In this document: piece after piece, positions 8,535 through 16,158 of the stretch
Layout of the letters: each line of letters begins with the position of its first letter
Position numbering within the stretch: the first letter of the stretch is position 1
From: Streptomyces antnestii
GTDB taxonomy: Bacteria > Actinomycetota > Actinomycetes > Streptomycetales > Streptomycetaceae
DNA: 64,000 nucleotides
Direction of reading: 5' to 3'
Assembly (NCBI RefSeq): GCF_004005495.1
Contig: NZ_RZYA01000005.1
Span: 310,001-374,000, forward strand
Position numbers and translations under genes: made by a program
Notes under the pieces: generated by a model
The model's input: the letters and a program-made list of their open reading frames with translations, nothing else
Databases searched by the model: none
What the model was told of the DNA's origin: nothing

Positions 8535-9770
8535 ATGGCCGCAGAACACCCCGCGTACCCCGTAGGCCTCCGTCTCACCGGCCGCCGCGTAGTCGTGCTC
8601 GGCGGCGGCCAGGTCGCCCAGCGACGCCTGCCGGCCCTCATCGCCGCGGGCGCCGACATCCACCTGATCTCGCCCACCGCCACCCCCTCGGTGGAGGCCA
8701 TGGCGGACGGCGGCGAACTCACCTGGACGAAGCGCCCGTACGCGGACGGCGACCTGGCCGACGCCTGGTACGCCCTCATCGCCACCGGCGACCACACCGC
8801 GAACGAGGCGGCGTCCGCGGAGGCCGAGCGCCACCGCGTCTGGTGCGTGCGCTCCGACGACGCCGACGCGGCCACCGCCTGGACCCCGGCCACCGGCCGC
8901 TCCGAAGGCGTCACGGTCGCCGTCCTGACCACCTCCGCGGCCGGCCGCGACCCCCGCCACACGGCGGCCGTGCGGGACGCGATCGTGGAGGGCCTGCGCG
9001 ACGGCACGCTCGTCGCCCCGCACCACCGCACCCGCGCCACCGGGGTGTCCCTGGTCGGCGGCGGACCCGGCGACCCCGACCTGATCACCGTCCGCGGCCG
9101 CCGCCTCCTCGCCGAGGCCGACGTCGTCATCGCGGACCGCCTCGGCCCCCGCGACCTCCTCGATGAACTCCCGCCGCACGTCGAGGTGATCGACGCGGCG
9201 AAGATCCCGTACGGCCGCTTCATGGCCCAGGAGGCCATCAACAACGCCCTCATCGAGCACGCCAAGCAGGGCAAGGCCGTCGTACGCCTCAAGGGCGGCG
9301 ACCCGTACGTCTTCGGGCGCGGCATGGAGGAGGCCATCGCCCTGGAGGCCGAGGGCGTCCCGTACACGGTCGTCCCCGGCATCTCCAGCTCGATCTCCGT
9401 GCCCGGCGCGGCCGGTATCCCGGTCACCCACCGCGGCGTCGCCCATGAGTTCACCGTGGTCAGCGGTCATGTCGCGCCTGACGACGAGCGTTCGCTGGTC
9501 GACTGGCCGGCGCTCGCCAAGCTGCGCGGCACCCTCGTCGTCCTGATGGGCGTCGACAAGATCGGCAGGATCGCCGAGACCCTGATCGCGCACGGCAGGT
9601 CCGCCGGGACGCCGGTCGCGCTGATCCAGGAGGGCACCACGGCCGCCCAGCGCCGCGTGGACGCGACCCTGGAGACGGTCGAGGAAGCCGTCCGTACCCA
9701 CGAGGTGCGCCCGCCAGCCGTCATCGTCATCGGTGACGTGGTCACGGTGGGCCCCCGGCCCGCCGCGTGA
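8535..9770 (+). CDS. cysG: Siroheme synthase-like: precorrin-2 dehydrogenase plus uroporphyrinogen-III C-methyltransferase
   Basis: A 411-aa bifunctional tetrapyrrole enzyme. Residues about 10-150 form a Rossmann-type dehydrogenase domain (VVVLGGGQVAQRR near residue 18) that would oxidise precorrin-2 to sirohydrochlorin. Residues about 170-405 form the SAM-dependent uroporphyrinogen-III methylase (GGGPGDPDLITVRG near 174, RLKGGDPYVFGRG, GISSSISVPGAAGIPVTHRG) that makes precorrin-2. The products feed both siroheme and vitamin B12. The usual GxGGEE run reads GRGMEE here. It is about 45 residues shorter than E. coli CysG, mainly in the first module, so whether the ferrochelatase step is done is uncertain. 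The ATG at 8535 has AGGAG about 15 bases upstream. Confidence 0.9.
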   Translation: MAAEHPAYPVGLRLTGRRVVVLGGGQVAQRRLPALIAAGADIHLISPTATPSVEAMADGGELTWTKRPYADGDLADAWYALIATGDHTANEAASAEAERHRVWCVRSDDADAATAWTPATGRSEGVTVAVLTTSAAGRDPRHTAAVRDAIVEGLRDGTLVAPHHRTRATGVSLVGGGPGDPDLITVRGRRLLAEADVVIADRLGPRDLLDELPPHVEVIDAAKIPYGRFMAQEAINNALIEHAKQGKAVVRLKGGDPYVFGRGMEEAIALEAEGVPYTVVPGISSSISVPGAAGIPVTHRGVAHEFTVVSGHVAPDDERSLVDWPALAKLRGTLVVLMGVDKIGRIAETLIAHGRSAGTPVALIQEGTTAAQRRVDATLETVEEAVRTHEVRPPAVIVIGDVVTVGPRPAA

Positions 9771-9860
9771 CCAGCCGCGAAACCCCCACACGTAACCAGC
9801 GGTAACAGAAGTGGCCTCCGAGCCGTTGGCACCGCACCCAGGACAAGGCAGTATCAACCT

Positions 9861-10688
9861 GTGGCTGAACCTCAAGGTCTCATCACCATCGAAGACCCCG
9901 ACGACCCGCGCCTGCGCGACTACATCGGCCTGACCGACGTAGAGCTCCGCCGCCGGCGCGAGCCCGCCGAGGGCCTGTTCATCGCCGAGGGCGAGAAGGT
10001 GATCAGACGGGCGAAACAGGCCGGGTACGAGATGCGCTCCATGCTGCTCTCCGCCAAGTGGGTCGACGTCATGCGGGACGTCATCGACGAGGTCCCGGCC
10101 CCGGTCTACGCCGTGAGCCCCGACCTCGCCGAGCAGGTCACCGGCTACCACGTGCACCGCGGCGCCCTCGCCTCCATGCAGCGCAAGCCGCTCCCCACCG
10201 CCGGCGAACTCCTCGCGACCACGCGCCGCGTCGTCGTCATGGAGGCGGTGAACGACCACACGAACATCGGCGCCATCTTCCGCAGCGCGGCCGCCCTCGG
10301 CATGGACGCCGTCCTGCTCTCCCCGGACTGCGCCGACCCGCTCTACCGCCGCTCGGTGAAGGTCTCCATGGGCGCGGTCTTCTCCGTGCCGTACGCGCGC
10401 CTCGAATCCTGGCCCAAGTCCCTGGAGTCGGTGCGCGAGGCGGGCTTCAACCTGCTGGCCCTCACCCCCGACGAGAAGGCGAAGAGCCTCGACGAGGTGG
10501 CCCCGCACACGATGGACCGCGTGGCCCTGATGCTCGGAGCCGAGGGCGACGGCCTCTCCACCCAGGCCCTCGTCGCGGCCGACGAATGGGTCCGCATCCC
10601 CATGGCCCACGGCGTCGACTCGCTCAACGTGGGAGCGGCGGCCGCGGTCTCGTTCTACGCGGTGGCCACCGGGCGACCGCGCTCCTGA
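9861..10688 (+). CDS. SpoU/TrmH-family RNA 2'-O-methyltransferase
   Basis: A 275-aa protein of the SPOUT superfamily. It has an N-terminal substrate-binding part (residues about 1-105, with EGLFIAEGEKVIRRA) and the knotted SAM-binding methylase domain. The three SpoU motifs are visible: NIGAIFRSAAALG near residue 134, LMLGAEGDGL near 222 and MAHGVDSLNVGAAAA near 247. Such enzymes methylate a ribose 2'-OH in rRNA or tRNA; the target nucleotide cannot be read from sequence. Streptomyces thiostrepton-resistance and tylosin-resistance methylases belong to the same family, but nothing here indicates a resistance role. The gene starts with GTG. It converges with the kinase gene, 18 bases apart. Confidence 0.88.
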   Translation: MAEPQGLITIEDPDDPRLRDYIGLTDVELRRRREPAEGLFIAEGEKVIRRAKQAGYEMRSMLLSAKWVDVMRDVIDEVPAPVYAVSPDLAEQVTGYHVHRGALASMQRKPLPTAGELLATTRRVVVMEAVNDHTNIGAIFRSAAALGMDAVLLSPDCADPLYRRSVKVSMGAVFSVPYARLESWPKSLESVREAGFNLLALTPDEKAKSLDEVAPHTMDRVALMLGAEGDGLSTQALVAADEWVRIPMAHGVDSLNVGAAAAVSFYAVATGRPRS

Positions 10689-10706
10689 GGTCCTGACCCC
10701 GCAGCC

Positions 10707-12005
10707 TCAGAGGTAGGGGCGGGGCAGGGTCTCCTGCGAGGCGTGCACACCGTCGCGCGGCGCGCCGAGCCCGCGCGACGGCCCCTGGCAGCCCTGCGCC
10801 GCCGCGATCCCGAGCGCCACCAGCAGCGTCACCACGACGAACACGAAGAGCCGCTGGCGCAGCAGCCGCGGATTGGCGGGCCGCCGCTTCCCGGTGCCCG
10901 TCGTGCGCGGGCCCTGCCGCCCGCCGTTGCTGCGGGGCGCCGGTCGCGTACCCGAACGCGTCGTGTTCCGGGGCGCCCCCGGCCGTGTGCTGCCGGCGGT
11001 CCGCGTGGAACCGTTGCTCGGCCGCGGCGGGGGAGTGCCGTGCGGGGCCCGGCGCTGGGTGCGCTGCTCCGCGTACTGCTCGGCGAGCCGTCCCGTGGGC
11101 CGGTCCGGGTCCCCGCGCGGGGCGGGCGGCCGGGCGTCGCCGAGGCCCTGCGCCTCGCGGGCCGCGATCTCCTTGAGCCGCAGCGACAGCTGGAGCGTGC
11201 TGGGCCGCTCCTCGGGGTCCTTGGCGAGACAGGCCCGGATCAGCGGGGACAGCGCGTCCGGCACGCCGTGCAGCTGGGCCTCCTCGTGCACGACCCGGTA
11301 CAGCATCACCTCGGAACTGCCGTGCCCGAACGGCGAGTCGGCCATCGCCGCGTACGCGAGCGTGGCCCCGAGCGCGAAGACGTCCGTCGCCGGTGTGACG
11401 GCCGCACCCCGCACCTGCTCGGGCGCGAGGAACCCGGGGGAGCCGACGGCCGTCCCGACGTGGGTGAGCGTGGAGGCGCCGGTCGCCCAGGCGATGCCGA
11501 AGTCGATGATGCGCGGGCCCTTGGGCGACAGCAGGATGTTCGACGGCTTGAGGTCCCGGTGCACGACCCCCGCTTCGTGCACCGCGACGAGCCCCTCGGA
11601 GAGCGCCGCGCCGACCGCGGCCACGTCGGAGGCGGCCAGCGGCCCCTCCTCGGCGACCTTGTCGTGCAGCGAGGGCCCGGGCACGTACTGGGTGGCGAAC
11701 CACGGCTTGTCGGTGTCGAGATCGGCCGCGACGAGCCGGGCCGTGCAGCCGCCCCTGATCCTGCGGGCCGCGGCGACCTCGCGCGCGAAGCGCGACCGGA
11801 ACTCCTGGTCCTCGGCCAGATCGGGCCGGATCACCTTCAGGGCGACCCGCTGGCCACGGCGGTCGGAGCCCAGATAGACGACACCCATCCCGCCCGCGCC
11901 GAGCCGCCGGTGAATTCTGAACGAGCCGACGACACGCGGGTCCTCGCGCCTCAGGCGCATCATCGCCATGTCCATCCCCGCTGCCCGGTCCGTTTGACGA
12001 GCCAC
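10707..12005 (-). CDS. Membrane-anchored Ser/Thr protein kinase (PknB-like, no PASTA domains)
   Basis: A 432-aa Hanks-type kinase. The catalytic domain spans residues about 28-285 with all key elements: glycine loop GAGGMG (36-41), ATP-anchoring K57 in VALK, HRDLKPSN (149-156), DFG (168-170) and APEQ (194-197). A long Pro/Arg/Thr-rich linker (about 290-383) leads to one membrane span (about 386-404) and a tail of about 28 residues outside the cell. There are no PASTA or other sensor repeats, so any extracellular signal would be read by a very short tail. The GTG at 12005 is the first start; an ATG at residue 11 is an alternative. Substrates are unknown. It is convergent with the TrmH-like gene and divergent from a small conserved gene. 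Confidence 0.92.
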   Translation of the reverse strand: MARQTDRAAGMDMAMMRLRREDPRVVGSFRIHRRLGAGGMGVVYLGSDRRGQRVALKVIRPDLAEDQEFRSRFAREVAAARRIRGGCTARLVAADLDTDKPWFATQYVPGPSLHDKVAEEGPLAASDVAAVGAALSEGLVAVHEAGVVHRDLKPSNILLSPKGPRIIDFGIAWATGASTLTHVGTAVGSPGFLAPEQVRGAAVTPATDVFALGATLAYAAMADSPFGHGSSEVMLYRVVHEEAQLHGVPDALSPLIRACLAKDPEERPSTLQLSLRLKEIAAREAQGLGDARPPAPRGDPDRPTGRLAEQYAEQRTQRRAPHGTPPPRPSNGSTRTAGSTRPGAPRNTTRSGTRPAPRSNGGRQGPRTTGTGKRRPANPRLLRQRLFVFVVVTLLVALGIAAAQGCQGPSRGLGAPRDGVHASQETLPRPYL

Positions 12006-12171
12006 AGCTTACGTTTACGCGGCCGGGTGCGCGCATAGGCCGCGCCCTCGCGCTCCGATCGATTGTCAGTGCCCGGTGGGAGAATTGAAGAGTGGTCAGG
12101 GGGACGGGGAGCGGGGCGGCCCCGGCCTCTCGTGATCACCAACCATCCGTCGTAGAAGGGGGATTGGTCCT

Positions 12172-12447
12172 GTGAAGGGTGACCGAGTGGAGATAGTCGT
12201 GGACGCGGGGGACACGACGCGTACGTACGAGGTGGTGGCGAGCCGGGCGGGGCGCCGGGTCGAGACGGCGGTCCGCAGGGGCGTGGTGGAAGTGAGCGAA
12301 GTCACCCGCTCCGGATCCGTGGTGCGCACGGCCCGGTTCATGGCGACACGGGTGCTCGCCCTGGTAGAGCAGCCGGTGCCCAGGGAGGAGCCCTCGGAGG
12401 CGGCGGCCCGCGCCGCGCGTCCCCTCGGGGATGACCCCGAGTCCTAG
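12172..12447 (+). CDS. Small conserved hypothetical protein (91 aa)
   Basis: A 91-aa protein starting at GTG with AGAAGGGGG about ten bases upstream. It is rich in Arg, Val and Thr and alternates polar and hydrophobic residues (VEIVVDAGDTTRTYEVVASR, then VEVSEVTRSGSVVRTARFMA). This suggests a small beta-rich fold, ending in an acidic disordered tail (residues about 70-91). There is no signal peptide or membrane segment. I do not recognise a family. Codon use fits its neighbours. It is divergent from the kinase gene, sharing a gap of about 165 bp, which makes co-regulation possible but unproven. Confidence 0.7.
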   Translation: MKGDRVEIVVDAGDTTRTYEVVASRAGRRVETAVRRGVVEVSEVTRSGSVVRTARFMATRVLALVEQPVPREEPSEAAARAARPLGDDPES

Positions 12448-12655
12448 GGCCCGGCCTAGGTCCTCGTCTCCACCCAGGGGAGTAGTCCACGGGCCGGCGC
12501 TCATCCTCCGGGAGGCCCGCCAATCGGTACGAGGGCATGACGCCCGTGGCTCCTGACGCGCCTAGATTTGAGGTCAAGCGGCGGGTGCAGCACTCGTCCC
12601 CCGAGGTCAGGCACTCGCCGCTGCCAAACCGAAGATCGTGACCGGGAGAGGAACC

Positions 12656-12862
12656 ATGGCGTACACGGCACCGCGGACGATGGTCCGCACGCAGGGACGC
12701 AAGGCGTTCGCCGCGTTCGGCGGCCGCCGTCCCGAGCGCCGTCACCCGCTGGTGGCGGCGGCCATGGTTCTTCCCCTGGCGGCCCTGCTCGTAGTCGTCT
12801 TCGGCGGCTGGGAGGCAGTGGTCACACAAGCGTCGTCCGTGGGCGTGATGCTGGGGCGCTGA
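12656..12862 (+). CDS. Small single-span membrane protein (68 aa)
   Basis: A 68-aa protein from the ATG at 12656, preceded by GGGAGAGG at the right spacing; an in-frame upstream GTG at 12638 is less well placed. Residues 1-31 are basic (GRRPERRHP) and residues about 32-49 form one hydrophobic span (LVAAAMVLPLAALLVVVFGG), followed by a short tail. By the positive-inside rule the basic N-terminus should be cytoplasmic. No family is recognised and no function can be given. A perfect 14-bp hairpin follows, marking it as a single-gene transcription unit. Confidence 0.65.
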   Translation: MAYTAPRTMVRTQGRKAFAAFGGRRPERRHPLVAAAMVLPLAALLVVVFGGWEAVVTQASSVGVMLGR

Positions 12863-12950
12863 GCGGCGCCCCAGGCCCGGGAGAGCGGTCCGGGCGGGGA
12901 CATCCGGCCATGAAACCCCGTGGGGACGGGGGTGCGGCGGACGGCACACG

Positions 12951-12982
12951 ATGGCCGCGCAGCTGGGGAGCTGCGCGGCCAT
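12951..12982 (+). terminator. Hairpin terminator, 14-bp stem with GGGG loop
   Basis: Perfect inverted repeat with arms 12951-12964 and 12969-12982 around a four-G loop, located about 90 bases after the small membrane protein gene. No T-tract follows. Confidence 0.75.
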
Positions 12983-13111
12983 CACTCTGTCCGCGTGTCC
13001 GTGGCTCTGCCCGCGCACGCGCTGCTCAGGGCCCGCATACGGGGGAGGCCCAAGCCGTGACGCGCCCCCGGCGACGTACGCTCGCGCCTGACACCACCCG
13101 GGGGGACACCG

Positions 13112-14065
13112 ATGACCGCACCCGCTCTGCTGCCCGCGCTCACCGTCACGGCGCGCGGTGTGGCGCACCGCGCCCAGGGAGCCTGCACCTGCCCGGCCCC
13201 GGTCCCGGCCGCCGTCCTCGCCGACCGGGCGGACGGCACGGTCGTCCGGCACGGCGACGTCGTGGCCAAGGCCCACGCCCCCGGCACGGACCCCACCGAG
13301 CTGGCCACGCGTCTCGCCGTGGCGTCGGCGCTCCCCGGCATCCTGCTTCCGCCCCTCAGGCCCGACGCGGCCGAACTCCACGAACGGCTCGTCACGTTCT
13401 GGCCGCACGGCAGCCCCGTGGATCCCGACGCTCCCGAGCTCGCCCCGTGGGAGGCGGCCGCGACCCTCCTTGCCCGCCTGCACGCCGTGCCGGTGCGGCA
13501 GCTCCCCGGCCCGCTCCCGCCGATGCGCGGCCCCGCCAAGGCGGCCCTCGCCGTCGCGCGCCTCCTGGCCGCGGGACCTCACCCGGCGTCCGCGCCGATC
13601 CTGCGCGCCTGGGCCGGCCTGCCGCCCTGGGCCCGCGCCGAGACACCCACCCGGCACGCGGCCGCCCTGTGCCACGGCGACCTGCACCTCGGCCAGCTCG
13701 TCCGCCGCCCCGCCGGCACCGGCCCCTGGCTCCTGATCGACGTCGACGACCTCGGGACCGGCGACCCGGCCTGGGACCTGGCCCGCCCGGCGGCCTGGTT
13801 CGCGTCCGGCCTGCTGCCCGCCGAGGAGTGGACGAGGTTCCTCACCGCCTACCAGGAGGCCGGAGGCGCGCCCGCGCTCCAGAGCGACCCCTGGCCCGCT
13901 CTCGACGCACCGGCCCGGGCCCTCACCGTCCAGACCGCGGCGCTCGCCGTCGCCAAGGCCACCGCGGCCGGCCGTGAGCTCGACGAGGCGGAGGAGGCGT
14001 TGGTCGACGCGTGTGACCGAATGGCCGCGGTACCGCCCGAGTTGGCACAGGGCGCCGCGAAGTAG
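13112..14065 (+). CDS. Aminoglycoside phosphotransferase-fold (APH) kinase family protein
   Basis: A 317-aa protein with the APH/choline-kinase fold. The catalytic loop LCHGDLHLGQLV lies near residues 186-197 and the metal-binding segment LIDVDDLGTGDPAWDLA near 207-223, where the first D of DVDD aligns with the usual IDWE/IDFE. The N-terminal lobe (residues about 15-105) carries the nucleotide-binding strands. Family members phosphorylate hydroxyls of small molecules such as sugars, choline, fructosamine and antibiotics; the substrate here is unknown. The ATG at 13112 follows GGGGGACACCG. The next gene, a zinc-ribbon protein, is 69 bases downstream on the same strand. Confidence 0.85.
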   Translation: MTAPALLPALTVTARGVAHRAQGACTCPAPVPAAVLADRADGTVVRHGDVVAKAHAPGTDPTELATRLAVASALPGILLPPLRPDAAELHERLVTFWPHGSPVDPDAPELAPWEAAATLLARLHAVPVRQLPGPLPPMRGPAKAALAVARLLAAGPHPASAPILRAWAGLPPWARAETPTRHAAALCHGDLHLGQLVRRPAGTGPWLLIDVDDLGTGDPAWDLARPAAWFASGLLPAEEWTRFLTAYQEAGGAPALQSDPWPALDAPARALTVQTAALAVAKATAAGRELDEAEEALVDACDRMAAVPPELAQGAAK

Positions 14066-14134
14066 GGTGCAACGGACCGATGCCGGGAAGTGTCCCGGCG
14101 AAGAAGTGCCGAACGGCGAGGAGTTGAGCCGACC

Positions 14135-14419
14135 ATGCAGTGCCCCAAGTGTCACGCACCGATGCACACGTACAACCGCAATGGCGTCCAGATCGAGCAG
14201 TGCAGCGGCTGCCGGGGGATATTCCTCGACTACGGCGAGCTGGAGTCCCTGACCCGGCTCGAGTCTCAGTGGCAGCAGCAGATGCCGCCCGCGCCGCCGG
14301 CCCCGCAGGCGTACCCGTCGGCCCCCGCCCCCGCCTGGGGTGCCCCGCACCACGGCGGGCACCACGGTCATCACGGCCACCACAAGGGCGGCTTCGGCCG
14401 GATGCTCTTCTCCTCCTGA
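14135..14419 (+). CDS. Small zf-TFIIB zinc-ribbon protein
   Basis: A 94-aa protein opening with a four-cysteine zinc ribbon (C3-x2-C6 and C23-x2-C26, within MQCPKCHAPM and EQCSGCRGIFLDYGELE). This is the pattern of the zf-TFIIB family of small bacterial proteins. The second half is Pro/Ala-rich and then His/Gly-rich (HHGGHHGHHGHHKGG), which may bind metal but is probably disordered. The family has no firmly known role; the ribbon suggests nucleic-acid or protein contact. The ATG at 14135 has GAGGAG about 13 bases upstream. Confidence 0.85.
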   Translation: MQCPKCHAPMHTYNRNGVQIEQCSGCRGIFLDYGELESLTRLESQWQQQMPPAPPAPQAYPSAPAPAWGAPHHGGHHGHHGHHKGGFGRMLFSS

Positions 14420-14434
14420 CCCTCCCCGCACACG

Positions 14435-14468
14435 AAGAAGCCCCCGGCCGAAAGGCCGGGGGCTTCTT
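14435..14468. terminator. Two-way terminator between the zinc-ribbon gene and the tRNA operon
   Basis: A perfect 15-bp stem with a GAAA tetraloop on the plus strand (arms 14435-14449 and 14454-14468) beginning with AAGAAG and ending with CTTCTT. It lies 15 bases after the zinc-ribbon stop and two bases from the 3' end of the last tRNA of the minus-strand operon, so it can terminate both converging transcripts. Confidence 0.88.
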
Positions 14469-14470
14469 GC

Positions 14471-14545
14471 TGGTGCGCGATACTGGGATTGAACCAGTGA
14501 CCTCTTCCGTGTCAGGGAAGCGCTCTCCCGCTGAGCTAATCGCGC
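14471..14545 (-). tRNA. tRNA-Val (anticodon GAC), CCA encoded
   Basis: Cloverleaf on the minus strand: acceptor GCGCGAT paired with ATCGCGC, anticodon stem CTTCC/GGAAG with loop CTGACAC (anticodon GAC), T-loop GGTTCAATCC, discriminator A. The 3' CCA is encoded (14471-14473). It is the last gene of a five-tRNA operon. Confidence 0.96.
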
Positions 14546-14587
14546 GGGACGGACCAGACTGTATCAGGACCCGTGAGTGGTACTGCG

Positions 14588-14659
14588 TGCGCGATACTGG
14601 GATTGAACCAGTGACCTCTTCCGTGTCAGGGAAGCGCTCTCCCGCTGAGCTAATCGCGC
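14588..14659 (-). tRNA. tRNA-Val (anticodon GAC), second copy
   Basis: The same 72-nt sequence as the copy at 14474-14545, with acceptor GCGCGAT/ATCGCGC and anticodon loop CTGACAC. CCA is not encoded (CGC follows the discriminator), so CCA must be added after transcription. Confidence 0.96.
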
Positions 14660-14701
14660 GGGTTTCGGACCGTCGAGAAGATGACCTTCGTGATGATCCA
14701 G

Positions 14702-14773
14702 TGGACGATACTGGGATTGAACCAGTGACCTCTTCCGTGTCAGGGAAGCGCTCTCCCGCTGAGCTAATCGTCC
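14702..14773 (-). tRNA. tRNA-Val (anticodon GAC), third copy with different acceptor stem
   Basis: Body identical to the other two GAC copies, but the acceptor stem is GGACGAT/ATCGTCC instead of GCGCGAT/ATCGCGC: compensated changes at the second and third pairs keep pairing intact. The anticodon is GAC and CCA is not encoded. Confidence 0.95.
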
Positions 14774-14774
14774 T

Positions 14775-14848
14775 TGGAGGTGGAGACGGGATTTGAACCC
14801 GTGTAGACGGCTTTGCAGGCCGTTGCCTCGCCTCTCGGCCACTCCACC
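14775..14848 (-). tRNA. tRNA-Cys (anticodon GCA), CCA encoded
   Basis: Cloverleaf on the minus strand with acceptor GGTGGAG/CTCCACC, anticodon loop containing GCA (CCTGCAAAG), T-arm CGGGTTCAAATCCCG and discriminator T, followed by encoded CCA (14775-14777). It is the second gene of the tRNA operon. Confidence 0.96.
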
Positions 14849-14884
14849 AGGTGGTGGGGGTTCGGGAAGATCCCCCACTTCCTG

Positions 14885-14957
14885 AGCGGACGACCAGGTT
14901 CGAACTGGCGACCTCAACCTTGGCAAGGTTGCGCTCTACCAACTGAGCTACGTCCGC
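14885..14957 (-). tRNA. tRNA-Gly (anticodon GCC)
   Basis: Cloverleaf on the minus strand with acceptor GCGGACG/CGTCCGC, D-arm AGCTCAGTTGGTAGAGC, anticodon stem-loop AACCTTGCCAAGGTT (anticodon GCC) and T-arm CAGTTCGAACCTG. CCA is not encoded. It is the first gene of the operon, about 36 bases from the predicted transcription start. Confidence 0.96.
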
Positions 14958-14999
14958 TTGTCGTTTCCGTTTCGCTTGCGCGTCCCGGCGACGTGTTGA

Positions 15000-15027
15000 A
15001 CTCTAGCGGATTCCTGGGCCAGTACAA
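15000..15027 (-). promoter_or_regulatory. Promoter of the Gly-Cys-Val-Val-Val tRNA operon
   Basis: Reading the minus strand, TTGTAC (15027-15022) and TAGAGT (15005-15000) are separated by 16 bp. This fits the vegetative sigma (HrdB) pattern TTGACN-N16-18-TAGRNT. The expected start, near 14993, is about 35 nt before tRNA-Gly. The gap to the divergent pabB-like gene is only about 145 bp. Confidence 0.7.
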
Positions 15028-15102
15028 AAACGCGTTTGCGCAGCGTGCTGCGGTGCGACCGCCCCAGGTCACGCGGGGGACACCCGCCATAGACTCGAAG
15101 AC

Positions 15103-16158
15103 GTGCGCGACCTCCCTCATGACCTGCCCCCTCTGGCCCGCTTCGGCGGTCTCGTAGCGACCGAGTTGCGGGACGTGACCAGCGATCCCGAAGCGCTGGA
15201 CTCCGCCGGCTTCTGGGCCGTCTCCGCCGACTTCGAGGGTCGGCTCGTGTGCGCCCGCTTCGACTCCGTGCGCAAGGAGCCGGTGCCCGCACCGGTCCCC
15301 GGCGCCTGGCGCGGGCCCGCGGCCGGCGACTGGACGTCCTCCCTCGACCGCGCCGCGTACACGGAGGGCGTCCGCCGTATCCGGGCCCACATCGCGCGCG
15401 GCGACGTCTACCAGGCCAACCTCTGCCGCGTCCTGTCCGCGCCCCTGCCCCCGTACGCCGACGTGGACGCGCTCACCGCACTGCTCGCGCGCGGGAACCC
15501 GGCGCCGTACGCGGGGACGATCCGGCTGCCCGCGCACGGGGTGGAGATAGCCACCGCGTCCCCCGAGCTCTTCCTGCGCCAGGACGGGCGCATCGTCGAG
15601 TCCGGGCCGATCAAGGGCACCGGGCGCACCGAGGCGGACCTCCTGGAGAAGGACTACGCCGAGAACGTGATGATCGTGGACCTCGTCCGCAACGACCTCG
15701 GACGCGTCTGCGCGACCGGCTCCGTGACCGTTCCTGAGCTGTGCGTCGTCGAGAAGCACCCGGGCCTCGTCCACCTCGTCTCCACGGTCCGCGGCGAACT
15801 GCGCGACGGCGCCGGCTGGCGCGACCTGATCGACGCGACCTTCCCGCCCGGCTCGGTCACCGGAGCGCCCAAGTCGAGCGCCCTGCGCATCATCGACGCC
15901 CTGGAGACGGCGCCCCGCGGCCCCTACTGCGGCGGGATCGGCTGGGTCGACGCCGACCGGGGCACCGGCGAGCTGGCCGTCGGCATCCGCACGTTCTGGG
16001 CCGACCGCGCCGAGGGCGTCCTGCGGTTCGGCACCGGCGCCGGCATCACCTGGGGCTCCGACCCCGAGGGCGAGTGGCGCGAGACAGAACTGAAGGCTTC
16101 CCGGCTGCTCGCTGTAGCGTCGGGTACGTACGAGGAAAGTGGAGGGATCCCTACGTGA
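15103..16158 (+). CDS. pabB: Chorismate-binding enzyme, aminodeoxychorismate synthase component I-like
   Basis: A 351-aa protein of the chorismate-utilising family. The C-terminal catalytic half carries ESGPIKGTGR with Lys171, the residue that distinguishes aminodeoxychorismate synthases from anthranilate synthases, then the DLVRNDLGRVC segment, PGSVTGAPK and YCGGIGW. It would convert chorismate to 4-amino-4-deoxychorismate for folate, with ammonia from a glutaminase encoded elsewhere. It is short for PabB (usually about 450 aa) because the N-terminal non-catalytic region is reduced. Its stop overlaps the GTG of an aminotransferase class IV gene, the natural next step, so the pair forms a two-gene unit. 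A role in a specialised p-aminobenzoate pathway is also possible. Confidence 0.87.
   Translation: MRDLPHDLPPLARFGGLVATELRDVTSDPEALDSAGFWAVSADFEGRLVCARFDSVRKEPVPAPVPGAWRGPAAGDWTSSLDRAAYTEGVRRIRAHIARGDVYQANLCRVLSAPLPPYADVDALTALLARGNPAPYAGTIRLPAHGVEIATASPELFLRQDGRIVESGPIKGTGRTEADLLEKDYAENVMIVDLVRNDLGRVCATGSVTVPELCVVEKHPGLVHLVSTVRGELRDGAGWRDLIDATFPPGSVTGAPKSSALRIIDALETAPRGPYCGGIGWVDADRGTGELAVGIRTFWADRAEGVLRFGTGAGITWGSDPEGEWRETELKASRLLAVASGTYEESGGIPT

Noticed and set aside
8451..10610. A 719-aa open frame antisense to the cysG and trmH-like genes
   Set aside because: It crosses two clear plus-strand genes and an intergenic gap and has no recognisable domain.
13112..14065. Aminoglycoside resistance gene
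   Set aside because: The APH fold is shared by many metabolic kinases; nothing specific to antibiotic resistance was seen.
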